DNA of 64,000 nt from UBA4719 sp038249115 (GTDB lineage: Bacteria > Actinomycetota > Actinomycetes > Actinomycetales > Dermatophilaceae): NCBI GenBank assembly GCA_038249115.1, contig JBBRWQ010000004.1, forward strand, positions 13,080-77,079, written 5' to 3'. The position numbers were made by a program, and so were the translations under genes. The notes under the pieces were generated by a model that had not been told where the DNA came from, did no database searches, and saw only the letters and a list, made by a program, of their open reading frames with translations. Numbering within the stretch: the stretch's first letter is position 1; each line of letters opens with the position of its first letter. Below, piece by piece: positions 25,219 to 34,171 of the stretch.

Positions 25219-26196
25219 TTATCGGCTTGCTTCCAGCGCCGTCTCTGGGTGGTGGTCGAGGTCGGCGAGGAAGCGTTCGGCGTCCAGGGCTGCCGCGCAG
25301 CCGGACCCTGCAGCCGTGATCGCCTGACGGTAGATGTGGTCGACCAGGTCACCAGCAGCGAACACGCCCGGGACATTGGTCGCGGTGGAGCCGTCGGCGA
25401 CCAGCACGTAGCCGCCGTCGTCCAGGTCGACAACACCCTTGATCAGCTCGTTGCGCGGGTCATGTCCGATCGCGACGAACACACCGGTGACCGGCAGCAG
25501 CCGACTCTCACCGGTGATCGTGTCGCGCAGGGTCACCCCGGTGACCTTGTCCTCACCGTGGATCGCATCCACTGCGGAGTTCCAGGCGAAGCTGATCTTG
25601 GGGTTGGCCATCGCCCGCTCGGCCATGATCTTGGACGCGCGTAGCTCGTCGCGGCGGTGCACGATCGTCACTGACCGGGCGAACCTGGTCAGGAACGTGG
25701 CCTCCTCGACGGCGGAGTCGCCACCGCCGACGACCACGATGTCCTGGTCACGGAAGAAGAATCCGTCGCAGGTCGCACACCAGGACACGCCGTGTCCGGA
25801 AAGACGCTTCTCGTCCGGCAGACCCATCTGGCGGTAGGCCGAGCCGGTGGCCAGGATCACGGCGTGGGCCGACCAGGTAGTGCCTTCACCGTCGGTGACC
25901 GTCTTGACCGGCCCGTGCAAAGAGACCTCGGTGACGTCGTCGCGGATCAGCTCGGCACCGAAACGCTCGGCCTGCGCACGCATGGCATCCATCAGGTCTG
26001 GACCCATGATGCCGGTGGGGAAGCCGGGGAAGTTCTCGACCTCGGTGGTGTTCATCAGGGCGCCCCCCGCGGTGACCGAGCCCTCGAAGATGACCGGCCT
26101 CAGGTTGGCCCGGGCGGCATAGACAGCCGCGGTGTATCCGGCGGGGCCAGAGCCGATGATGATGACGTTACGGATGTCCGTTCTTGGGCTGCTCAC
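25219..26196 (-). CDS. trxB: Thioredoxin reductase (NADPH)
   Basis: 325 residues. FAD-binding GSGPAGYTAAVYAARANL, redox-active WCATCDGFFF (C-A-T-C), NADPH-binding VVGGGDSAVEEATFL, and the second FAD motif GVFAAGDLVDHIYRQAITAAG. It transfers electrons from NADPH to thioredoxin encoded next door. Length is typical of the low-molecular-weight type. The start is 138 bases downstream of the end of the sigM partner gene, and that gap shows no clear promoter. Confidence 0.97.
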   Translation of the reverse strand: MSSPRTDIRNVIIIGSGPAGYTAAVYAARANLRPVIFEGSVTAGGALMNTTEVENFPGFPTGIMGPDLMDAMRAQAERFGAELIRDDVTEVSLHGPVKTVTDGEGTTWSAHAVILATGSAYRQMGLPDEKRLSGHGVSWCATCDGFFFRDQDIVVVGGGDSAVEEATFLTRFARSVTIVHRRDELRASKIMAERAMANPKISFAWNSAVDAIHGEDKVTGVTLRDTITGESRLLPVTGVFVAIGHDPRNELIKGVVDLDDGGYVLVADGSTATNVPGVFAAGDLVDHIYRQAITAAGSGCAAALDAERFLADLDHHPETALEASR

Positions 26197-26334
26197 GCTT
26201 GACTTGTCCCTCGGCTGTGGTGTCGCTCTAGTGACGTGCCGGTCTCGTGCCGGTCTCGTCTGTCAACTGATCCTATGACGGGATTGTTCCACCCGAAGCA
26301 TGGGCCACCAGGGTGGGGTGGACCCCTGCGGCCC

Positions 26335-27132
26335 TCAGAGCAGCGTGGTGGCCGGACGCAAAACGTCTGCGTGGGTTCGTGAGCACCCACGCCCCACGAC
26401 ATAGGCGGTTGGTATGCCGTTTCTGGTGGCGACGATGATCACCGCTGGCTGCCCCTCATAGAGGGCGAGGTCGGCCTGGACCGTCTGGGCGCCAGCGGCG
26501 CCGAGCGCGCTCAGGCAGTCAACCAGACCCTCAACCGAGCCGTTGGGGCCGAGGGTAGAGGATTCGGCGGCCATCGGCCGAGGAAAGTCGAACAGGACGT
26601 CGCGCAGGGCCCGAGCTTGCCCCACGAAGGTGGCGTCGGTGTATCGGACGCTGGACACGCGGATCTGGATCGACGCGGGAGTCGCAACGCTGTTGGGCGC
26701 GGCCTTGTAGGCCTCGCTCGGCGGGGTGGCAGCGGTATCTCTGAGCGCCGTCGCACCACCGGCCACAGGGGCACCCGACCTGGCGCCGGACGCTGCGCTA
26801 TCGCTTGAGGTAGTGAGTCCGTTGGTCGCAAATATCGTGGTGCCCAGGACTCCGATCAGAACGACTGCTGCTGCCGCGCCGGCGATGACGAACAGCAGTC
26901 GTCCGGGGCGTCGGCGGGTGGCAAGCATCGGGGTGACCGAAGAACCCACGGATGAGTGTGCCCGCTGGGCCTGCTCGGCGGCGAGGCTCGCGCTGATCCG
27001 CTCGACCAGGTAGGCAGGCATCGGACCGGGCTCTGGCAGCGCAGACAGCAGGGCGCGAACACCGGTCTGGTCGTCGTCCGGCGACGACGGGACAGGGTTG
27101 TCGGGTTTGTCGGTGGGGATCAGGGTGCTCAC
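26335..27132 (-). CDS. Single-pass membrane protein, probable SigM regulator
   Basis: About 265 residues from GTG 27132 (VSTLIPTDKPDNP); the frame is open far upstream through sigM but those codons are its shadow, and no strong Shine-Dalgarno decides the start. The cytoplasmic N-terminus has ALLSALPEPGPMPAYLVERI, a segment common in actinobacterial anti-sigma-like proteins. One membrane helix follows (LLFVIAGAAAAVVLIGVLGT), then an external domain with DCLSALG and a late Cys. There is no HxxxCxxC zinc motif. Position after sigM (Rv3912 equivalent) suggests sigma control; this is not shown by sequence. Confidence 0.65.
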   Translation of the reverse strand: MSTLIPTDKPDNPVPSSPDDDQTGVRALLSALPEPGPMPAYLVERISASLAAEQAQRAHSSVGSSVTPMLATRRRPGRLLFVIAGAAAAVVLIGVLGTTIFATNGLTTSSDSAASGARSGAPVAGGATALRDTAATPPSEAYKAAPNSVATPASIQIRVSSVRYTDATFVGQARALRDVLFDFPRPMAAESSTLGPNGSVEGLVDCLSALGAAGAQTVQADLALYEGQPAVIIVATRNGIPTAYVVGRGCSRTHADVLRPATTLL

Positions 27133-27172
27133 CTCGATGCTGGTAGCCAGTTGCGCCGCTGGGGGTATGACG

Positions 27173-27775
27173 TCAGGAGGATGCCATTGGTTCCTTCGGA
27201 GCCTTGCTGACGGGATTGGCGCGGGGTGCCGGCAAACCCAGTAGCGGCACCATCGCGGCCCGTCCACGCGCGCATCGGGACTTGATGGTGCCTTCCGCGA
27301 CGTCCAGGATGCCGGCCGCCTCGGCGATGCTGAGCCCGTGCATGTCCACCAGCACCAGGGCCATTCGTTGGGCCTCGGGCAGTTGCGCCAGCGCCCGATG
27401 GACGTCAAGGCGGACATCGACACTGTGATGGTGGTCGTGGCTGTCGGCCAGACCGATCTGGTTGGCTTCGGGCAAGCTCACGACTGGCTTCGTGCGCCGC
27501 AGCCGGTCCAGACATGAGTTGACCACGATCCGGTGCAGCCAGGTCGTGACCGCAGCGTCACCCCTGAACGAGTCGGCGCGCCGAAAGGCCGCGATGAAGG
27601 CTTCCTGAACGGCGTCGGCTGCCATGTCTGGATCGCGGGTGGTTTTCAGGGCGACGGCCCACATCCGGTCTCGGTGGCGACGGAAGATCTCGCCGAACGC
27701 ATCTGGGTCCCCGGCGCAGTGGGCCGAGAGCAGCTCACGGTCAGACAGCTCCGGGAGGTCGTCCAGACGCGACAT
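27173..27775 (-). CDS. sigM: ECF RNA polymerase sigma factor (SigM-like)
   Basis: 200 residues. Region 2 shows FRRHRDRMWAVALKTTRDPD and MAADAVQEAFIAAFR, with TTWLHRIVVNSCLDRLRR. Region 4 has LPEAQRMALVLVDMHGLS and the helix-turn-helix IAEAAGILDVAEGTIKSRCA. The gene order murJ-pseudokinase-sigM-partner-trxB identifies it with actinobacterial SigM, which in mycobacteria responds to envelope or oxidative conditions. It starts 10 bases after the pseudokinase stop, so likely cotranscribed. Confidence 0.9.
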   Translation of the reverse strand: MSRLDDLPELSDRELLSAHCAGDPDAFGEIFRRHRDRMWAVALKTTRDPDMAADAVQEAFIAAFRRADSFRGDAAVTTWLHRIVVNSCLDRLRRTKPVVSLPEANQIGLADSHDHHHSVDVRLDVHRALAQLPEAQRMALVLVDMHGLSIAEAAGILDVAEGTIKSRCARGRAAMVPLLGLPAPRANPVSKAPKEPMASS

Positions 27776-27785
27776 CAGCGCGCAC

Positions 27786-29552
27786 TCAGCTGAGTGCGAT
27801 CTCCGACATCGAGGCGCGGAACCGGCCAGCGTCCGGAGCCAGCTTGGTGAACCAGACGATGACGTACTGCGCCTTTGGCATGGTGCTGGCGGCCTTGATC
27901 TGGAGCTGGCCGGTGGCCGCGGTGGCGGTTCCGATGACGGTTGCCCCGGCTAGACGGGCGCTGGTTGCGGCATAGACCGTGACATCGAGCGGTCCGGCTC
28001 CGAGGGTGATGGTGGCCTGATTGACCGACGTCGGCTGGCCGAGGTCAAGGAGCACGCCGACGCCCTTCTTTGGCAGACCACCGAAGGCTGCCGAGCTGTA
28101 ACCCTCAGACTGCCAGGCGGTCGCCGGGTTGCCGTCGTAAACCCGGGGGGCCTGGGTGTTCTTCTCGTTCCCGTCGCCTTGAGGGTCGAAACCGGTGGCC
28201 GACAGGATCGCGATGGGTCCGCCCACCGCCGGCCCCACTTGCTCGGTCTCGGGAGCCGAAGGGGCCACCGTGACGGGTGGCGCGCTCACGGTCACCGTGC
28301 GTTTGGGCGTGGGCACCACAGCGTTGTCGCCCATGCCGCGAGTGCCGCAGTAGCCGACGAGCAACGACAGGGTGACGAATGCCGCCACGATCATCACGAC
28401 GATCTTGGACTGATCTCGGCTGGGAGCCTCGGCGGTCGAGGCCGGCAGCAGCGGGAGTGGTGGCTCCATCTCGCCGAAGTTGGCCGACAGCGCTTCGGGC
28501 AGCGTCATCTGTTCGCCGCCGAGATCGGCGTTCGCCCGGGCGAACCGGGCCGCAGCCTTGTCGTTCGCTGCCCTGGCGAAGGAACCGACCTTGCCCCCGA
28601 CGACTCCGGCTGCCGCGCCAGCCCCAGCGAGGGCGGTCTCGAAGGCCTTGGTGGCCGCAGCACCAGCCTTGTCGACGGCTTTGGATGCGTCGGTCAACCC
28701 GGAACTCGGGCGGGTCGGCTCGGGAACGGTGGTCGGCTCGGGAGCGATGGTCGGCTCGGGAGCGATGGTCGGCTCGACTCCGCCGCGATGGACGATCTCG
28801 CGTGACCACGGGGCAATCTGGCTGGCGAAGTCGCCCGGTGTCATCGGGCCGGTGTCCTCGTTGAGTGTCATCCGACACAGTGCATCGAGATCACCGGGGA
28901 CGCCGGCAGCGATCTCGGACGGCGCCGCCACCCCGCCGACCACCCGCGGTGCAGGCTCGATGCCGGGCACCCGCTCGTTCAGCGGCCAGCGACTGGTCAG
29001 GGCGGCATAAGCCACCGCAACCACTGCGACGGAGTCTCGTCGAGAGGCAGCAGCCGGGTCCGGCTCTTCGGTCCCTTTGATCGCGGCAGCGACGGCCAGG
29101 CCACTGACCTTGATCGCCCCGTCGGGTGTGCGGAGGACGGAGTGGGGAGTCAGGCACAGATGGTGCAGGCCGCGCTGTCGGGCTGCTTCGAGGCCGCTGG
29201 CGGTTTCGCCTGCGATCCGCCGCGCCTCTTCGGATGGCAGCGCCCCCTGGAGCAGGATCGTGGCGAGGGACTCGGCTTCACTCAGGGCCTCTTCGACGAT
29301 GTAGGAGTTGCCGGCCTGGGCGCCGACGTCGAGGACGCGCACCAGTCGGGCATCCTCCACGCCTGCCGCTCGCCGGGCCGCATCGAGGATGCCGGCGCGG
29401 TTCGGGTGATCGGAGTTGACGACGGTCAGGGTGACATCGCGTTCGAGCGTGGTGTCGTGCGCGGACCAACGCTCAACGTCGCTGCCCTGCGTGAGTCGCC
29501 GATGCAGGGAATAGCGACCCCCGAGGATCGTTCCTGGACCGACGCCTTGCAC
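27786..29552 (-). CDS. Membrane pseudokinase of the MurJ regulatory type
   Basis: 588 residues from GTG 29552 (AAGGAG upstream). N-terminal kinase-like fold (TILGGRYSLHRRL...) but the catalytic loop reads HLCLTPHSVLRTPDG and the DFG segment VSGLAVAAA, so HRD and DFG are lost. Then an Ala-rich amphipathic stretch, an EPTIA repeat linker, one membrane helix (KIVVMIVAAFVTLSLLVGYC) and an external discoidin-like domain (GNPATAWQSEGY...VGVLLDLGQP). Mycobacterial MviN has such a kinase-like part fused to the flippase, which binds FhaA when phosphorylated. Here it is a separate gene 56 bases after murJ. Confidence 0.85.
   Translation of the reverse strand: MQGVGPGTILGGRYSLHRRLTQGSDVERWSAHDTTLERDVTLTVVNSDHPNRAGILDAARRAAGVEDARLVRVLDVGAQAGNSYIVEEALSEAESLATILLQGALPSEEARRIAGETASGLEAARQRGLHHLCLTPHSVLRTPDGAIKVSGLAVAAAIKGTEEPDPAAASRRDSVAVVAVAYAALTSRWPLNERVPGIEPAPRVVGGVAAPSEIAAGVPGDLDALCRMTLNEDTGPMTPGDFASQIAPWSREIVHRGGVEPTIAPEPTIAPEPTTVPEPTRPSSGLTDASKAVDKAGAAATKAFETALAGAGAAAGVVGGKVGSFARAANDKAAARFARANADLGGEQMTLPEALSANFGEMEPPLPLLPASTAEAPSRDQSKIVVMIVAAFVTLSLLVGYCGTRGMGDNAVVPTPKRTVTVSAPPVTVAPSAPETEQVGPAVGGPIAILSATGFDPQGDGNEKNTQAPRVYDGNPATAWQSEGYSSAAFGGLPKKGVGVLLDLGQPTSVNQATITLGAGPLDVTVYAATSARLAGATVIGTATAATGQLQIKAASTMPKAQYVIVWFTKLAPDAGRFRASMSEIALS
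28718..28780. repeat. 18-base tandem repeat (EPTIA linker)
   Basis: About three copies of a unit close to GGCTCGGGAGCGATGGTC in the pseudokinase gene, encoding PTIAPE repeats just before the membrane helix. Copy-number variation would change only linker length. Confidence 0.75.
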
Positions 29553-29608
29553 CTTGCTCCTTAGGTCAGTTCCACGCCCGAGTCATGCGAGCCTCATCCT
29601 AGGCGTGT

Positions 29609-31294
29609 TCAGCGCTTGCGAAGGCCCCGGCGGACTCGCTCCAGGACCGGCGCGACCAGGTCGTCGATCTCACGGACCCGCAGCCTGCGGGCGACCACGA
29701 TATAGATCCCGACAAACACCAGACCGCCGGCAGCCAGGGCCACGAGGCTGTAGAGCCTGCCGTCGAGAACCTGTCCCACGGCCAGTTGAGCGAGGTATGC
29801 CGCCACGGCCGCAACGACCGACGCGACACCGAGCCGGATGTAGGTTCGGCCGGTCTCGCCCAGGGGCAGGGACCCGAGCCGACGGCGCGCGAGAACCAGG
29901 CCGACCGCCATACCGGCGATATTGCTGACGGCCTGACCAGCGCCAACGCCCACAGCGATCCACTGCAACGGAAGCAGCAGGCTGGCAAAGTTGGCAGTCG
30001 TGGCAACGACGGTGACCACGATCTGCAACTTGAACGGTGTCTTGGCGTCTTCGAATGCGTAGAACACCCGGTTAAGCAGGTACAGGACACCGAAGGGAAC
30101 CAGCCCCATCATCATCGCCATCATGACCACGGCGATTCCCCGGGTACTGGCCTCACTACTGCCCTGGTACAACGTGGCCGTCGCGACAAAACCGAGGACG
30201 AACGAGCCGACGGTGGCAGGGACGGTGGCGACGGCGGTCAGGCGCATGCCCTTGTCGACATCGGCGCGGACCTCACCGAGGTCGCCGACGTGGGCGGCCC
30301 TGGACATTCGCGTGAACAAGGCGGTCACCAGCGAGACGGTGACCAGCGAGTGCGGGAGCATGAAGATCAGGAAGGCGTTGGTGTACGAGATCTTGCCCGG
30401 CACTTTGAGGCCAGCGCTGTTCCCTGCGTCATTGGCGTAGGTCAGAACCTGGGAGGTGATGATGAAGCCCACCGTCGAGACAGCAAGGGCGGCGAAGGTC
30501 CACAGAGCCACCGTGGATGCCGTTCGCAGGCCGACGCCGCGAAATCCCCACCGTGGCGAGTATCGGAACCCCGAACGCCACAGCGGCAGGATCAGCACGA
30601 GGGCCTGGGCGGCGACTCCGGCCGTAGCGCTTCCGGCGAGCACCCAGACCATCGACGAGGTCCAGCTCGCGGGCGCGGGCTGGTGCGGGTACGACGCCAG
30701 GAAGTACGCCATCCCGGCGATGGCGACGATGTTCGCGAGCACTGGTGCCCACATGTATGCCGCGAAGTGGCTGCGGGCGTTGAGCACCTGGCCCAGAAGT
30801 GTGTAGAGCCCGTAGAAGAAGATCTGCGGCATACAGATCAGCGCGAATGCGGTGCTCAGCGATCGCACATCCGGGCTCCATTGGGGGGTGCTGTAGAGCC
30901 TGACCAGCAGCCCAGCCCCAAGCGTGAACACCACGGCGACGACGGCGATACCGACGAGCGCGACGGTGAGCAGGCGGTCGATGTACTCGCGACCACCGTC
31001 GGCATGGCTGGCGGCGCGCGTGATCTGCGGGACCAGGACCGCGTTGAGGACGCCACCAGCCAGGAGAAGATAGACGATGTTGGGCAGGGTGTTGGCAACG
31101 TCCCAGGCATCACCTGACAGCGCCGTTCCAACGACGGCGAGCTGCATGGCGGCCCGGACCACGCCCAGGACTCGTGAGGCGACCGTTCCGGCCGCCATCC
31201 CGGCGGTGGAGCGGGCTAACGAGCTGTCGCTGGCATCGGGCGAGACGGGCACCCCATCTGAGACGGGGATGCCGTTGTCGACGGACTCACTCAT
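29609..31294 (-). CDS. murJ: Lipid II flippase MurJ
   Basis: 561 residues from ATG 31294, overlapping the DUF6049 stop by 8 bases. MOP-superfamily flippase that moves lipid II to the outer face for peptidoglycan synthesis. About 14 membrane helices; typical segments are GTVASRVLGVVRAAMQLAVV, LLLAGGVLNAVLVPQITRAA, PQIFFYGLYTLLGQVLNARS and FMLPHSLVTVSLVTALFTRM. There is a short acidic cytoplasmic N-terminus. Unlike the mycobacterial protein it has no fused kinase-like domain; that part is the next gene. Confidence 0.95.
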   Translation of the reverse strand: MSESVDNGIPVSDGVPVSPDASDSSLARSTAGMAAGTVASRVLGVVRAAMQLAVVGTALSGDAWDVANTLPNIVYLLLAGGVLNAVLVPQITRAASHADGGREYIDRLLTVALVGIAVVAVVFTLGAGLLVRLYSTPQWSPDVRSLSTAFALICMPQIFFYGLYTLLGQVLNARSHFAAYMWAPVLANIVAIAGMAYFLASYPHQPAPASWTSSMVWVLAGSATAGVAAQALVLILPLWRSGFRYSPRWGFRGVGLRTASTVALWTFAALAVSTVGFIITSQVLTYANDAGNSAGLKVPGKISYTNAFLIFMLPHSLVTVSLVTALFTRMSRAAHVGDLGEVRADVDKGMRLTAVATVPATVGSFVLGFVATATLYQGSSEASTRGIAVVMMAMMMGLVPFGVLYLLNRVFYAFEDAKTPFKLQIVVTVVATTANFASLLLPLQWIAVGVGAGQAVSNIAGMAVGLVLARRRLGSLPLGETGRTYIRLGVASVVAAVAAYLAQLAVGQVLDGRLYSLVALAAGGLVFVGIYIVVARRLRVREIDDLVAPVLERVRRGLRKR

Positions 31295-33593
31295 CGGGAA
31301 GGATCTCAGGCGTGACACGGCGTGACGAGCGGGTCGATCCGCGGCGGAGCGAACGATAGACGCCAAGCAGCAAGATGATGCTGGCCAGAGCCCCCAGGAC
31401 CCAGTAGAGCCAGGTGCCCGTGGGCTGGACGCGCACGCTGACCCGGGCCTTCTGCCCTAGCAAGGTGCCGTTGGGTGTGGTGAGGACGGCCTCGACCGGG
31501 ACCAGCCCCGCGGCGACGGCAGTGACGCTCAGCTTCACGTTGGTCCGGCTCTCTGCGCCGATCTCCAGCGGCCCGGACTGCTGGTCTATCCGTAGCCTCG
31601 GCTGGCCAGGGGTCAGGGTCAGGTGGACATCGTGGACAGGAACCGCGAGATCGTTGACCACCGTGACCTGCAGGACACCCTTGTCGGCGAAGAAGTTCAC
31701 CGAGCTCGGCACGACGTGGACGCCGCCGCTGACGGCCGTGATCGCCGCCTGGGTGGCCGCGTCGATGACCGGGATTCCGCGAGCATGACCTCGCCAGCGA
31801 CTCGAGAGCACCTGTTCTTGAGCGTCTGTCCAACGCGCCCGGAAGGACTGCGTGTCGTCACGGATACTGGCGACTCCGTCGATGGCGAGAGTCGTTCGCG
31901 AGATGTTTTGGAGCGTGGCCTGGGTCAAGGGGGACCTGCCAGGGCTGAGCGGGTCGGGACCAGCCGGCGAGGTCGTCGGGGAGGGCGTGGCAGGGCTGGG
32001 TGTCACGGTGGGGCCGAGGCCGGGCACGTCGGGAACGGCCGTTCCGGCGGCGGCGAGCAGCTGGTCGGTCGAGGTTGGTGTCAGCCAGGGAGCCTGGGCC
32101 ACCGCGGCGAAGAAGGAGGCCAACACGCTCGGGTTGCCGGCGAACGTCCGGGGGGCTGCCACCAGCACCGATCGGTTGCGGGTTCCGGGCCGTTCGCCGA
32201 TCAGGGCCAGGGAGTCGGCCAGGAAGAGCTGGGTAGTGACGGCGCCGGATGCGGGTGTGGAGGTCTGCGCGAAGGTCCTGCTCAGGGCCTGGTCGTAGGC
32301 CAGCAGGGGCAGTCCGCCGACCGACTTGCGACTCGCGTCGTCGGTGTAGCCGCTTCGCATCGTCCGGGTCGAGGCGGAGATCACGGCGCCCGCAAGCCCC
32401 GATGAGGAGAACGCAACCCTGAGCCTCTCCTCGAGATTCGTGGACAGCTCGCCGTCGACAGGCCAGGCGATGCCCGTTCGCGCGGAGCCGACAGCAGTTG
32501 CCAGTGCGGAGGGCCGGTCCAGCAGTGCAGCCACGGCACTCGGGCCCAAGGCCAACGGGAGTAGGGCGGCGAGGTCGGGGTCGGCATACGGCAAGGACCA
32601 GAGGGTATGGCGCGGAGCGGCCTCCCTGAGTCTGTTCGCGAGCGCCGTGGTCGCCTCAGCGACGGGGTCGGTGCTCGTGGCGTCCCCGGGGGCGGGAGCG
32701 GTTGTGGGGGTTGGTGTGACGGAGGTGGTGGGGGTTGGTGTGACGGAGGTGGTGGGGGTTGGCGTGGGGCCGGGCGTCGCGATACCCGTGGCTGTGGCGA
32801 GCTGCGGCGGGCCCAGAACAGCGGGATCGATCGCCCACGTGACCTTCGTGCTGTCGGTGCCCTTGATCACCCCGTCCAGGCGCGAACCAGGCCCGACGGC
32901 TTTCGTCCATGCGGCCGTCCGGGCGGTACTGTCGGCGCCGAACAGTGCCGGGTCAGGATCAAGGCACAGCGGAACTAGCCAGGCGATAGACAGCGGCTCG
33001 TACTCCTTTTTCGGGGACAATGCTGGGAGAAAGGTTCTCTGGTTTCCGAGCGCCTCTGACTGACTGGCGGTCTCGGGCGTCGCGCCGGTCACCTCGATGC
33101 TGACCGGCAGGACTGCGAACGACTCGCGATGGCTGATTGCCGTCGCAGGGATGACAAGCACGAAGGGTGCCACGGCCCCCGGTGCCAGGCTTGGGCCCAG
33201 CGGGGTGGCTGCGACCTCCGCCACCGCCTGCTCGCCCACGGCGGCCCAGTCGGACACCGCGTTTCGGCTGGTCAGACCGCGGTCGCCGATCCGCGCGCGG
33301 ACCAACGGGTTGTCGATCGGGAACGAGGCGGTATTGCGGATGGTCCCGGAGACGGTCACCGAGGCCCTGGGGACCGCCACCGCCGGCGTGATGCTCGCGA
33401 GGGTCACGGATGCCGGCCCGGGCGGGGGTGCCGGGCGGGTGACGGTCGTCACTGTCGCCATGGTCGAGGCGCTGGCCGCCGCTACCGCACTGGCGGGTAG
33501 CCCGGATGCGATGCCCGGTGACGCGGTGACCGCGAGCAAGGCTACGGAGGCGGCCAGCCGGCATACGTGCCGCCGTTTCCTTGTGTCGTTCAC
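31287..33593 (-). CDS. DUF6049 secreted/anchored protein
   Basis: 768 residues. N-terminal signal sequence (RLAASVALLAVTASPGIASG) and a C-terminal membrane helix (LYWVLGALASIILLLGVY) with a basic cytoplasmic tail. The body is extracytoplasmic, with beta-rich NEW3-like segments near residue 60 and near 660 (VPVHDVHLTLTPGQPRL). A Thr-Pro repeat interrupts it at ~270. It is the Rv3909-type protein always found between the NUDIX gene and murJ, implying a cell-wall role; biochemical function is unknown. GTG start overlaps the NUDIX stop (GTGA). Confidence 0.8.
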   Translation of the reverse strand: MNDTRKRRHVCRLAASVALLAVTASPGIASGLPASAVAAASASTMATVTTVTRPAPPPGPASVTLASITPAVAVPRASVTVSGTIRNTASFPIDNPLVRARIGDRGLTSRNAVSDWAAVGEQAVAEVAATPLGPSLAPGAVAPFVLVIPATAISHRESFAVLPVSIEVTGATPETASQSEALGNQRTFLPALSPKKEYEPLSIAWLVPLCLDPDPALFGADSTARTAAWTKAVGPGSRLDGVIKGTDSTKVTWAIDPAVLGPPQLATATGIATPGPTPTPTTSVTPTPTTSVTPTPTTAPAPGDATSTDPVAEATTALANRLREAAPRHTLWSLPYADPDLAALLPLALGPSAVAALLDRPSALATAVGSARTGIAWPVDGELSTNLEERLRVAFSSSGLAGAVISASTRTMRSGYTDDASRKSVGGLPLLAYDQALSRTFAQTSTPASGAVTTQLFLADSLALIGERPGTRNRSVLVAAPRTFAGNPSVLASFFAAVAQAPWLTPTSTDQLLAAAGTAVPDVPGLGPTVTPSPATPSPTTSPAGPDPLSPGRSPLTQATLQNISRTTLAIDGVASIRDDTQSFRARWTDAQEQVLSSRWRGHARGIPVIDAATQAAITAVSGGVHVVPSSVNFFADKGVLQVTVVNDLAVPVHDVHLTLTPGQPRLRIDQQSGPLEIGAESRTNVKLSVTAVAAGLVPVEAVLTTPNGTLLGQKARVSVRVQPTGTWLYWVLGALASIILLLGVYRSLRRGSTRSSRRVTPEILPDE
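32704..32766. repeat. 24-base tandem repeat (TPTPTTSV)
   Basis: Two perfect 24-base units (32704-32727 and 32728-32751) and a partial third, encoding TPTPTTSV repeats in the DUF6049 protein. Probably a flexible, possibly glycosylated linker. Confidence 0.85.
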
Positions 33594-34075
33594 GTGGCGC
33601 CCGCCAGGCGCTCCCAGGCGACCTGGGCGATCCGCTGTTCATTGACGAAGGTGAGGTGGTCATGGACACCGAGCAGGGGGAGCCATGCCACGTCGATGGC
33701 CTCGGCATCTGGGTCGCCGGCGACGCTGAGCTCGCCGCCTGTGGCTTCGAGCAGGTAGTGGTGGACGACCTTATGGACGCGCATCTGCGAGGTGGAGAAC
33801 CAGTAGTCGATGGTGCCCAATGAGGCCAGAACCCGCCCGGTGATGCCGGTCTCCTCGGCGACTTCACGCACGGCTGCCTGTTCGAGGGTCTCGTCCTTCT
33901 CGATGTGTCCCTTGGGCAGGCACCACTCGACCCGTCCGGCCCGGTTGCGGCGGGCGATGACCGCGATGCGGGCGACCCCCTCGTGAACGTCGATGACTAC
34001 GCCGCCCGCCGAGATCTCCTCGACCGACGGAAGTCGGCGTGGCTGCCGGGTCGGCGGCAACGCAGAGGAGTCCAT
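33590..34075 (-). CDS. NUDIX hydrolase
   Basis: 161 residues from ATG 34075 (MDSSALPPTRQPRRLPSVEE). The Nudix box is complete: GHIEKDETLEQAAVREVAEE followed by TGI, giving Mg-dependent hydrolysis of a nucleoside-diphosphate-linked substrate. Rv3908 (MutT4) in the same position in mycobacteria is related. The upstream codons to 34156 are open but divergent from the cca promoter region, so the shorter start is preferred. Its stop overlaps the DUF6049 start by 4 bases, so it heads the murJ operon. Confidence 0.88.
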   Translation of the reverse strand: MDSSALPPTRQPRRLPSVEEISAGGVVIDVHEGVARIAVIARRNRAGRVEWCLPKGHIEKDETLEQAAVREVAEETGITGRVLASLGTIDYWFSTSQMRVHKVVHHYLLEATGGELSVAGDPDAEAIDVAWLPLLGVHDHLTFVNEQRIAQVAWERLAGAT

Positions 34076-34171
34076 CGCGCCACTGTAACCAGCCAGAGCG
34101 GTAGCCAGGACTCGGCACGCGAAGAGACGGCGGGGCCGGGGCATACGTCCAGTCACCTACCCTTGGCTCTC

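Noticed and set aside
29786..31117. 443-codon plus-strand open frame opposite murJ
   Set aside because: Very His/Asp/Gln/Arg-rich antisense shadow of a membrane protein gene.
33905..34171. Upstream extension of cca by 89 codons
   Set aside because: Overlaps the divergent NUDIX gene antisense and does not resemble any CCA enzyme; GTG 34172 gives the normal start.
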